A stretch of DNA of 41,291 nt. It comes from an uncultured Eubacteriales bacterium (GTDB taxonomy: Bacteria; Bacillota; Clostridia; HGM11514). Below, piece after piece: positions 7,164 through 13,754 of the stretch (position 1 is the stretch's first letter; every line of letters starts with the position of its first letter). The position numbers and the translations under genes are program-made. The notes beneath the pieces were generated by a model, which did no database searches, was not told where the DNA came from, and saw only the letters and a program-made list of their open reading frames with translations. Where the stretch lies: contig CABUMF010000016.1 of assembly GCA_902492655.1 (NCBI GenBank), positions 1-41,291 on the forward strand. Reading direction: 5' to 3'.

Positions 7164-8651
7164 ATGAAGAGAATTTTATGTGTTATTTTGGCGATTATGA
7201 TTACAGCAACGCTTTTTGTACCGGCTTTTGCGGAAGCCGATGTAAAATCGGAGGAATCGGTTTTAAGTATAAACGGTCAGATTTCGGGAAGCATTAAGGC
7301 GGGCTACGCAAGCATTGATACCTCTTTTGTAAACAGCGGCAGTACAGACGCTTTAGTTACCATGATTTTAACCGAGTACGAGGATGTCGGCGGATATAAA
7401 AGAATGGTTTCGTCCGCTTCGGAGGCAAAGCTTATTCCTGCCGGCAAAACCGTGCGTGTCAACCCGGGAATAACCGTATCGTCCGATGACGCAATAGTGA
7501 AATATTTTGCATACGAAACGGCTACACTTAAGCCGATTGCGGTTGAAAGCTTTGTTACAAAGAGCTATGTGTTAAAGGGAACGGTTGATAACGAAACAAT
7601 CTACAAGATTTTTTCGTTTAAAGACATAAGCAGTCCCGTGATTGACAATACAGAGGTTAAAGATCTTTCTTCGCCGAGTATTTGCACATGGTATGGGGAT
7701 AAGGCATCGGCTACATCAATAACAATGGATGACGGAATGTACGATGCGGCCCTTAAGTATCTCAAGCTTTTCAAAAAGTACAATGTGCACGGAACCGAAA
7801 TGATGATGGCAAAAAACATAGCAAACGATGACGGTACTTTGAAGTCGGAAGATACGGTCAAGAAATGGCAGGACATTTTTGATACCGGCTACATTGACCT
7901 CGGAAACCACTCTTTCAATCATACAATAAGATACAACAATAACGACTATACACAGCAAGAACTGGAGCACGATATTCTTGATGCGTATGCCGTGCTTGCA
8001 AAGTACTTCCCGACGCAGAGCTTAATAACATACGCAACGCCGTGGGGACAAAATGCAGAGAAAGCATTAACTGAAATAAGGAAAAATCATTACGCAAACC
8101 GTTCTGCCGGCGGAGATATTGTGAGCGGTAAAACTCCAAGTGACTTTTATCAGATTCCTACCATAGCGGTTCAGTACGGCACTTCCGTTTCGACGCTGAA
8201 CGCAAGAGTTGACAAGGCAATAGCCTCGGGCGGCTGGAATACGGAGCTTTATCACGGTATCGGCAGTTCGACCTCGGGAGATTCCAAGTATTTGACCAAT
8301 CTTACAAATATGGAGGAGCACCTTGAGTACATAAATTCAAAGGCTGACAAGGTTTGGGCAGGAAGCTTTACTGAGGTTACAAAGTACATTTACGAAAGAG
8401 ATTCAGCTTCCGCAAAACAGCTCTGGGCAACAAATTCAAGTATCGGAATCAAGGTTACGGACGGCGTTGAGGATGATGTTTTTGATTTCCCCCTTACCTT
8501 AAAGGTAAATGTTCCCGCATCCTGGAGCGGAACGGCTTTAGTAAAGCAGGATGGATCAAGCGAGGAGACGAAAGTGTTTTCAGAGAGCGGCAAAAACTAT
8601 GTGTACGCAAATATTATTCCCGATAAAGGATATGCTGTAATAAGTAAATAG
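7164..8651 (+). CDS. Secreted polysaccharide deacetylase (NodB homology domain)
   Basis: This is a 495-residue exported protein. After the signal peptide (to about AFAEA), residues 25-165 form an uncharacterised beta-rich region. The NodB carbohydrate esterase 4 domain follows. Its motif 1 is MDDGMYD (Asp189, Asp190) and motif 2 is HSFNH (His249, His253), supplying the metal ligands. TYATPWGQN fits the later substrate-groove motif and LYHGIG the last His motif. About 100 C-terminal residues form a further beta domain. Family members remove N- or O-acetyl groups from chitin, xylan or peptidoglycan; which substrate is used here is not visible. It stands alone with its own promoter and terminator, next to a peptidoglycan carboxypeptidase. 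Start ATG, with AGAAGGGA upstream. Confidence 0.85.
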   Translation: MKRILCVILAIMITATLFVPAFAEADVKSEESVLSINGQISGSIKAGYASIDTSFVNSGSTDALVTMILTEYEDVGGYKRMVSSASEAKLIPAGKTVRVNPGITVSSDDAIVKYFAYETATLKPIAVESFVTKSYVLKGTVDNETIYKIFSFKDISSPVIDNTEVKDLSSPSICTWYGDKASATSITMDDGMYDAALKYLKLFKKYNVHGTEMMMAKNIANDDGTLKSEDTVKKWQDIFDTGYIDLGNHSFNHTIRYNNNDYTQQELEHDILDAYAVLAKYFPTQSLITYATPWGQNAEKALTEIRKNHYANRSAGGDIVSGKTPSDFYQIPTIAVQYGTSVSTLNARVDKAIASGGWNTELYHGIGSSTSGDSKYLTNLTNMEEHLEYINSKADKVWAGSFTEVTKYIYERDSASAKQLWATNSSIGIKVTDGVEDDVFDFPLTLKVNVPASWSGTALVKQDGSSEETKVFSESGKNYVYANIIPDKGYAVISK

Positions 8652-8718
8652 GGAAAGGATCTGACGCTTAATAGAACCGGTGGTATAAAAACGTACAGAT
8701 TATTCAGTCCTCAAAAAT

Positions 8719-8749
8719 AGGGTGTAGCAAAATAATTTTGCTACACCCT
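8719..8749. terminator. Bidirectional intrinsic terminator
   Basis: AGGGTGTAGCAA pairs with TTGCTACACCCT around a short A/T loop. TTTT follows on the plus strand and CTATTTTTG on the minus strand. It ends the deacetylase gene and the convergent zinc-ribbon gene. Confidence 0.85.
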
Positions 8750-8779
8750 TTTGGATTGCTGTAATTATGTATCAAAAAA

Positions 8780-9277
8780 TTAACCCATGTAATCCCATTC
8801 GTCGCCGATAAACTTTCTTGCAACCACAGGGAAAACAAGCATAATCGGTATCATAAGTATGCCGAGAACGCTTCCGCCATAGAAGAAGAAGTAGAAGCTG
8901 CATACACAAAGTGCAGTAACCATAAGAACACCGTAAAGATACTGCTTCTTTGTCGCCAGAAGTGCAATGTAGACGAACGAGTAAGCGGCTATAACCAGAC
9001 CAATGAGAAGCAAACAGATGTTAAATCCGGTATTAACAACCTCGAACGACACGCCGTCAGCAAAGCTTAAGGTGATATTAGGATTGAGCCCGAGAACACC
9101 TAAAATAAAATAAGCTGCTCCGAGTGCCAAGTTGGCAACAAACGAAATTATTATCCACGCTGTTGTTGCGGGAGTAAATCTTGCAACTCGTCTCTCATTT
9201 GAAAATGAACTGCCGCCGCAAGAAGGGCAAACAACCTCATCATTCTTTACAATTTTTCCGCAATCTTTACAATACAT
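8780..9277 (-). CDS. Zinc-ribbon membrane protein of unknown function
   Basis: The 165-residue protein begins with a zinc ribbon, YCKDCG and CPSCGG (CxxC, 10 residues, CxxC), followed by a short basic linker. About four membrane segments fill the rest. Proteins with an N-terminal zinc ribbon and a membrane part are common in Clostridia and mostly uncharacterised. The start is the ATG at 9277, directly after TTTTGGAGGAAAACTT; an upstream in-frame ATG would add 17 residues before the zinc ribbon without a binding site. It is monocistronic, with its own promoter at 9343-9372. I do not recognise a function. Confidence 0.8.
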   Translation of the reverse strand: MYCKDCGKIVKNDEVVCPSCGGSSFSNERRVARFTPATTAWIIISFVANLALGAAYFILGVLGLNPNITLSFADGVSFEVVNTGFNICLLLIGLVIAAYSFVYIALLATKKQYLYGVLMVTALCVCSFYFFFYGGSVLGILMIPIMLVFPVVARKFIGDEWDYMG

Positions 9278-9342
9278 AAGTTTTCCTCCAAAATTATCTC
9301 GCCAATCGGCATCCGCCGAAGCACACATAAAATCATAATATT

Positions 9343-9372
9343 ATAATATCACAAATGATAGTATTTTGTCAA
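9343..9372 (-). promoter_or_regulatory. Promoter of the zinc-ribbon gene
   Basis: On the minus strand TTGACA (9372-9367) is followed by an 18-bp spacer and TATTAT (9348-9343). GTTGACCGTTGAC is visible across and upstream of the -35 box. Confidence 0.65.
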
Positions 9373-9407
9373 CGGTCAACGAGAAAATTTTTCAAATATT
9401 TTGTCAT

Positions 9408-10049
9408 TTATGCTCTTGCCGCCTTGATTTTTTCGACAAATTCCTTAGCGGTTTTTGTAATCAGGGCATAATCGCCTGTTTTTGCGCCGCCGGTGAGGCA
9501 GGTTCCGGCACCTACGGCAACTACTCCGTTTTTGAACCACTGGTCAACATTGTCCAAGCTTACGCCGCCGGTGGGCATAATTTTTGCCTGAGGAACAGGG
9601 CCGTGAAGCGCCTTAATCATTTTGGGGCCGAACGCATCGCCGGGGAACAGTTTAACAATGTCAGCTCCGTATTCCATAGCTTCAATCATTTCCTTAACGG
9701 TCATAACGCCGGGCATACAGGGAACCGCATAGCGATTGCAGCATTTGATTGTGTTTACATCAAGGTACGGGCTTACTATGTACTGCGCACCGGAAAGAAT
9801 GGCGATTCTTGCGGTTTCGGAATCCAAAACAGTACCTGCGCCGATGATCATTTCGCCGTTTTTATATTCATCGCTGAGTGCTTCAATAATTTTGTGAGCC
9901 TTCGGAACGGTAAAAGTCATTTCAATGGCATTTATGCCGCCCTCCAAACAAGCGTCTGCAATGCGCTTTGCCTGATCTTCGCTGTCTGCACGCACAACGG
10001 CAACAATGCCTGTTTCGCAAATTCTTGTAATTACTTTCTGTTTATCCAT
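9408..10049 (-). CDS. eda: KHG/KDPG aldolase (2-dehydro-3-deoxy-phosphogluconate aldolase)
   Basis: This class I aldolase cleaves KDPG to pyruvate and glyceraldehyde-3-phosphate, or 4-hydroxy-2-oxoglutarate to pyruvate and glyoxylate. It has 213 residues, the normal length. Glu43 (IEMTF) matches the catalytic acid, and Lys133 in ADIVKLFPG is the Schiff-base lysine. PTGGV near 160 is the phosphate-binding loop. The start is ATG with AGGAGATG upstream. It is usually found with kdgK and uronate genes, but here it is alone with its own promoter (10087-10115), so it could be a Entner-Doudoroff or sugar-acid salvage enzyme. A plain terminator was not found downstream. Confidence 0.93.
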   Translation of the reverse strand: MDKQKVITRICETGIVAVVRADSEDQAKRIADACLEGGINAIEMTFTVPKAHKIIEALSDEYKNGEMIIGAGTVLDSETARIAILSGAQYIVSPYLDVNTIKCCNRYAVPCMPGVMTVKEMIEAMEYGADIVKLFPGDAFGPKMIKALHGPVPQAKIMPTGGVSLDNVDQWFKNGVVAVGAGTCLTGGAKTGDYALITKTAKEFVEKIKAARA

Positions 10050-10086
10050 AGTGACATCTCCTAATAAAAATATTATTACATAATAT

Positions 10087-10115
10087 ATTTTATCACAGAA
10101 TTAACTAAATGTAAA
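10087..10115 (-). promoter_or_regulatory. Promoter of eda
   Basis: On the minus strand TTTACA (10115-10110), a 17-bp spacer and TAAAAT (10092-10087). It lies 38 bases before the eda start. Confidence 0.6.
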
Positions 10116-10123
10116 CGGTTTTA

Positions 10124-10152
10124 TTGACATTTTTCAAAAAAAATGATAACAT
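10124..10152 (+). promoter_or_regulatory. Promoter of tsaD and its leader
   Basis: TTGACA at 10124-10129, a 17-bp spacer and TAACAT at 10147-10152. The predicted start near 10159 gives a leader of about 160 nt before the GTG of tsaD, long enough to contain the whole structured element at 10229-10314. It is divergent from the eda promoter. Confidence 0.55.
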
Positions 10153-10228
10153 ATATATATGTAATATTGATTTTTGAGCCTTCTGTGCGTAACTATATGA
10201 GGAAAAGACATCAAAAAAACGCACGTGG

Positions 10229-10314
10229 ACGCAACAATCTCTTATCATTCTTGCCCTGCCGATAAGAGAGATTTAATTGTTATTTATGCCTTGCAGGGCG
10301 GCAGAACGGAGATT
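10229..10314 (+). ncRNA. Structured 5' leader with predicted pseudoknot upstream of tsaD (homologous to the comEC leader)
   Basis: Stem P1 pairs CTCTTATC (10239-10246) with GATAAGAG (10261-10268). Its loop contains GCCCTGC (10253-10259), which pairs with GCAGGGC (10293-10299) to give an H-type pseudoknot. Outside it, AACAAT (10233-10238) can pair with ATTGTT (10276-10281). GGCAGAACGGAGATT (10300-10314) follows and carries the ribosome binding site CGGAG. A second copy with the same layout lies before comEC at 33586-33673 on the minus strand, and the pseudoknot pairs differ compensatorily between the copies. AATCTC at 10236-10241 could alternatively pair with GAGATT at 10309-10314 and hide the binding site. 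I do not recognise a named family; the function as a cis-regulator is inferred. Confidence 0.7.
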
Positions 10315-10320
10315 ATAGTA

Positions 10321-11316
10321 GTGAACATTCTGGCTATAGAATCCTCTTGTGACGAAACCGCTGCCGCGGTCGTGCGTGACGGGAGAGAGGTTTTGAGTGA
10401 TGTGATTGCCACATCCGCCGAGCTTCACAAAAAGTACGGCGGTGTTGTGCCTGAGATTGCATCGAGAAAACATATGGAATATATCAATTCGGTTATTGAT
10501 GAGGCTGTAAAGAGTGCAGGAATCGGCTTTTCCGATATTGATGCGGTGGCTGTAACATACGGCCCGGGGCTTATCGGAGCGTTGCTTGTGGGCGTATCCG
10601 CCGCAAAGGCTCTTGCATTTGCGCTGAAAAAGCCTTTAATTGCCGTTCATCACATAAAAGCACACATCAGTGCAAATTATATAGAATATCCGCAGTTGTC
10701 GCCGCCTTATGTGGGTCTGGTTGCATCGGGAGGTCACAGTCACATAATTTTGGCTAAGGACTATATGGATTTTGAGGTTATAGGAAGAACTCGTGACGAT
10801 GCCGCAGGAGAAGCTTTCGACAAGGTTGCAAGGGTAATCGGAATAGGTTATCCGGGCGGCCCGCTTCTTGAAAAGCTTGCGCAGTCCGGCAATCCTTCAG
10901 CCTTCAGTTTTCCGAGGGTTAAATTTGACAATTTTGATTTCAGCTTCAGCGGAGTTAAAACTGCGGTTATAAACACGCTTCACAAGGCAGAGCAGAGAAA
11001 AGAAACCGTAAACAGCGCAGACCTTGCCGCTTCTTTCCAAGAGGCAGTTACAGATGTTTTGGTTGAGCATACGGTTTCTGCCGCAAAGCATTACGGGGTG
11101 AAAACCGTTGCCATGGCAGGAGGCGTTGCTGCAAACGGCTATTTAAGGGCAAAATTCAAAAAAAGCTGCGAAAGAGAAGGAATGGATTTTGTTTATCCGA
11201 GGCCGAGATTTTGCACAGACAATGCCGTAATGGTCGGATGTGCGGCATATTTCATGGCATCTGAGGGCAAATTTTCGGATATGTCATTAAACGCCTATGC
11301 AACATTGCCGTTTTAA
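10321..11316 (+). CDS. tsaD: tRNA threonylcarbamoyltransferase TsaD
   Basis: This enzyme transfers the threonylcarbamoyl group to A37 of ANN-decoding tRNAs (t6A), working with TsaB and TsaE, whose genes are not in the window. It has 331 residues and an ASKHA/ASKHA-like ATPase fold. The N terminus is NILAIESSCDETAAAVV. The metal-binding motif is HIKAH (His111, His115), and VASGGHSHI and MAGGVAANGYL follow. The start is the GTG at 10321, nine bases after GGAG. An in-frame extension upstream would translate the structured leader and is rejected. It is the only gene between its leader and the DnaA-box gap. Confidence 0.95.
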   Translation: MNILAIESSCDETAAAVVRDGREVLSDVIATSAELHKKYGGVVPEIASRKHMEYINSVIDEAVKSAGIGFSDIDAVAVTYGPGLIGALLVGVSAAKALAFALKKPLIAVHHIKAHISANYIEYPQLSPPYVGLVASGGHSHIILAKDYMDFEVIGRTRDDAAGEAFDKVARVIGIGYPGGPLLEKLAQSGNPSAFSFPRVKFDNFDFSFSGVKTAVINTLHKAEQRKETVNSADLAASFQEAVTDVLVEHTVSAAKHYGVKTVAMAGGVAANGYLRAKFKKSCEREGMDFVYPRPRFCTDNAVMVGCAAYFMASEGKFSDMSLNAYATLPF

Positions 11317-11434
11317 TCGTTTGACATAATTCAATGGTTTTCCAAAGTATTATGTTAACCCAACATATATGTTTTGAGGATTTGCTAAGTCGCATCGGAA
11401 AATTATTTTTTGAGAATAACTTTTATGCAAAAAA

Positions 11435-11524
11435 TGTGGATAACTCATTAAATCGGCAATAAAAAAGGGTTGTTTATGTGAATAACTTTGTGGATATGTG
11501 GATTTTTGAAGCAAATTATCCACA
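11435..11524. other. Cluster of DnaA-box sequences in an AT-rich gap
   Basis: Within 90 bp there are two perfect boxes, TGTGGATAA (11435-11443) and TTATCCACA (11516-11524). Two more have one mismatch (TGTGAATAA 11477-11485; TGTGGATAT 11489-11497) and one has two mismatches (11497-11505). The first four point the same way and the last is inverted. An AT-rich stretch follows to about 11620. The 323-bp gap (11317-11639) holds no gene. This could be a replication-origin-like or DnaA-titration site, or a DnaA-controlled promoter. dnaA and dnaN are not here, so no origin is claimed. Confidence 0.55.
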
Positions 11525-11537
11525 ATTATCAGGCTTT

Positions 11538-11571
11538 TTGATATTAGTTTATAAAACACAATATATTGTGT
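11538..11571 (+). promoter_or_regulatory. Probable rex promoter with an overlapping perfect palindrome
   Basis: TTGATA at 11538-11543 is followed, after 18 bp, by TATATT at 11562-11567. The perfect 16-bp palindrome ACACAATATATTGTGT (11556-11571) covers the -10 box, the classical place for a repressor. It is not the usual Rex site, where TTGTGA half-sites face inward, so autoregulation by Rex is only a possibility. Confidence 0.5.
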
Positions 11572-11639
11572 AAAAATATAAAATCAAGTATTTACGGCAT
11601 TTTTTTAATGTTACCATAATATTTTTGCGGAGGTTAACA

Positions 11640-12290
11640 GTGGAAATTAAAAATGTACCTACAGCGGTTATAAGAAGGCTTCCGAGATACTATCGTTTTT
11701 TGGAAGAATTGAAAAAGAGTGATGTCAGCAGAATTTCATCCAGAGAGCTCAGTGAGCGCATGGGTGTAACGGCATCGCAGATAAGGCAGGATTTGAATTT
11801 CTTCGGCGGTTTCGGTCAGCAAGGGTATGGCTATAATGTCAACTACCTTTATAATGAAATCGGGAACATCCTTGGGGTCAACACGCCCACACCGGTTATA
11901 ATAATCGGTGCCGGAAATTTGGGACAGGCGCTTGCTAAATATCCGTCTTTTAAAAAGCGCGGTTTTATCATTCGCGCCATGTTTGATATTGCGCCGGCGG
12001 TTGTGGGAAGTGAAATCGGCGGGATACCGGTTTACCACATAAATTCCCTTGAGGAATACATGAAGAACAACAAAATCAGCATCGCCATTCTGACGCTTAC
12101 AAAACATGCGGCTCCGGAGGTTGCAAAGCGTCTTTGTGCCTGCGGAATAAAGGGAATAATGAACTTTTCGTATATAGATCTGGGCATACCGGGCAGCGTT
12201 GCGGTTGAAAATGTTCACATGAGCGACAGCCTTATGACGCTTTCTTACAAAATCACAAACTGCGGCGACGCCGAAACAAAGGAAGATTAG
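11640..12290 (+). CDS. rex: Redox-sensing transcriptional repressor Rex
   Basis: Rex senses the NADH/NAD+ ratio and represses fermentation and NADH-oxidising genes when NADH is low. It has 216 residues. The N-terminal winged-helix domain contains RLPRYYRFLEELKK and SRELSERMGVTASQIRQDLNFFGGFGQQGYGY, the strongest Rex signature. A Rossmann domain with IIIGAGNLGQALAKY and a C-terminal swapped helix follow. The start is the GTG at 11640, six bases after GGAGG; an in-frame TTG upstream overlaps that site. glgA follows after 14 bases, so rex and the glycogen genes are probably one transcript, a link between redox state and carbon storage. Confidence 0.95.
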   Translation: MEIKNVPTAVIRRLPRYYRFLEELKKSDVSRISSRELSERMGVTASQIRQDLNFFGGFGQQGYGYNVNYLYNEIGNILGVNTPTPVIIIGAGNLGQALAKYPSFKKRGFIIRAMFDIAPAVVGSEIGGIPVYHINSLEEYMKNNKISIAILTLTKHAAPEVAKRLCACGIKGIMNFSYIDLGIPGSVAVENVHMSDSLMTLSYKITNCGDAETKED

Positions 12291-12304
12291 AGGTGGTATA
12301 GGCA

Positions 12305-13750
12305 ATGAAGATATTGTTTTGTGCATCGGAATGTTTTCCTTTTTTCAAGTCCGGAGGGCTTGGCGATGTTGCATATTCTCTCCCCCGTGCGCTTGTGAAA
12401 AAGGGCTTGGATGTTAGGGTTATTTCTCCAAAATATCAGGATATGCCGGAAGAATACAAGCAAAAATTGGAGCTTATTGATGAGTTTTCGGTTCCGGTGG
12501 GCTGGAGAAATCAATATGTCGGGCTTTTGCATACCGAGCTTGACGGAGTGCATTTTTATTTTATTGATAATGAGTATTATTTCAAACGAGGCGGCGCGTA
12601 CGGCTACTATGATGACGGAGAAAGATTTGCGTATCTTTCCCGCGCGATGACGGAAGCTGCAAAGCATATACCGGACTTTGTGCCTGAAATCATGCACTGC
12701 AATGATTGGCAGACCGCACTTATTCCCATGTTTTTAAGGCATTTTTACAGCTCGGATCCGCTTCTTTGGAACACAAAAACGGTTTTAACCATTCACAACC
12801 TCAAATTCCAGGGCGTTTTTTCGCCGGATGTGCTTACAGAGCTTTTGGGTGTGGATATGGGTTATAATTCCGAGGATAAAATGAAATACTATGACGGTGT
12901 GTCCTACATGAAAGCAGGCATTGTTTTTTCCGATCGTGTTACAACCGTCAGCAAAACCTATGCATCTGAAATCCAAACCGAGTTTTTCGGAGAAGGACTT
13001 GACGGGCTTTTGCGCAAATACAGCTACAAGCTCAGCGGTATAGTCAACGGAATTGATTATTCCGTTTTTTCGCCGTCCAAGGATAAAGAAATTTTCAAAA
13101 AATACTCGGTAAAAAGCATTGCCGGAAAGGCGGTTAACAAGCAAGAGCTTCAAAAAATGCTTGGGCTTGAGGAAAATATTCAAAGACCGCTTATCGGCAT
13201 AATTTCCCGCCTTGAAAAGCAAAAGGGGCTTGACCTTGTTGCAAGGATTTTTGATGAGCTTATGGGTGCTACGGATGTTCAATTTGTGGTTCTCGGCACA
13301 GGAAACCGCGGATATGAGGATATGCTCAAGTATTTCGGCGCAAAATATAAGGGAAGGGTATCTGCCAACATAATGTTTTCAAATGACCTTTCCAAAAAGA
13401 TATATTCGGGCTGCGATATGCTGCTTATGCCTTCGCTTTTTGAGCCCTGCGGCTTAAGTCAGCTTATTGCGCTTCGATACGGCACAATACCGATTGTAAG
13501 AGAAACGGGAGGACTTAAGGATACGGTAATTCCTTATAATGAGTTTGAGATGACGGGCAACGGTTTTTCCTTTGCCAATTTCAACGCCCACGAGATGCTT
13601 GGTGTTATTAGGTATGCGCTTGACATCTACAGTCGTCCCGAGCATTGGAAAAAGATTGTCAAAAATGCGATGAATTCAGATTACAGCTTTGATAAATCGG
13701 CTGATGAATACATTTCGCTTTACAACGGTCTATGTGAAAGAAAGGATTGA
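12305..13750 (+). CDS. glgA: Glycogen synthase (ADP-glucose, GT5)
   Basis: The enzyme extends alpha-1,4-glucan chains from ADP-glucose. It has 481 residues, the standard length. The N-terminal ADP-glucose loop is KSGGLGDVAYSLPRAL, the domain linker contains NGIDYSVFSP, and the C-terminal active-site motif is EPCGLSQLIALRYGTIPIVRETGGL. The start is ATG with GAGGTGG upstream. It lies between rex and glgP. The ADP-glucose pyrophosphorylase genes (glgC, glgD) and the branching enzyme gene are not in this window and must be elsewhere. Confidence 0.96.
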   Translation: MKILFCASECFPFFKSGGLGDVAYSLPRALVKKGLDVRVISPKYQDMPEEYKQKLELIDEFSVPVGWRNQYVGLLHTELDGVHFYFIDNEYYFKRGGAYGYYDDGERFAYLSRAMTEAAKHIPDFVPEIMHCNDWQTALIPMFLRHFYSSDPLLWNTKTVLTIHNLKFQGVFSPDVLTELLGVDMGYNSEDKMKYYDGVSYMKAGIVFSDRVTTVSKTYASEIQTEFFGEGLDGLLRKYSYKLSGIVNGIDYSVFSPSKDKEIFKKYSVKSIAGKAVNKQELQKMLGLEENIQRPLIGIISRLEKQKGLDLVARIFDELMGATDVQFVVLGTGNRGYEDMLKYFGAKYKGRVSANIMFSNDLSKKIYSGCDMLLMPSLFEPCGLSQLIALRYGTIPIVRETGGLKDTVIPYNEFEMTGNGFSFANFNAHEMLGVIRYALDIYSRPEHWKKIVKNAMNSDYSFDKSADEYISLYNGLCERKD

Positions 13751-13754
13751 TTTA

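Noticed and set aside
9408..10064. Plus-strand frame (about 230 codons) over the aldolase gene
   Set aside because: It is the reverse of eda, whose Lys133, Glu43 and PTGGV motifs show that the minus strand is the coding one.
10225..10320. Longer tsaD start adding 32 residues
   Set aside because: It would translate the structured leader. The GTG at 10321 has GGAG nine bases before it and gives the normal N terminus NILAIESSCDET.
11348..11373. Hairpin TATGTT/AACATA and palindrome AACATATATGTT after tsaD as a terminator
   Set aside because: The stem is only 6 bp of A/T and no T-run follows, so it is not a convincing terminator.
11317..11639. Claim of a chromosome origin in the tsaD-rex gap
   Set aside because: DnaA boxes and AT-rich DNA are visible, but no dnaA, dnaN, GC-skew or replication data support an origin. 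Kept as a finding only.
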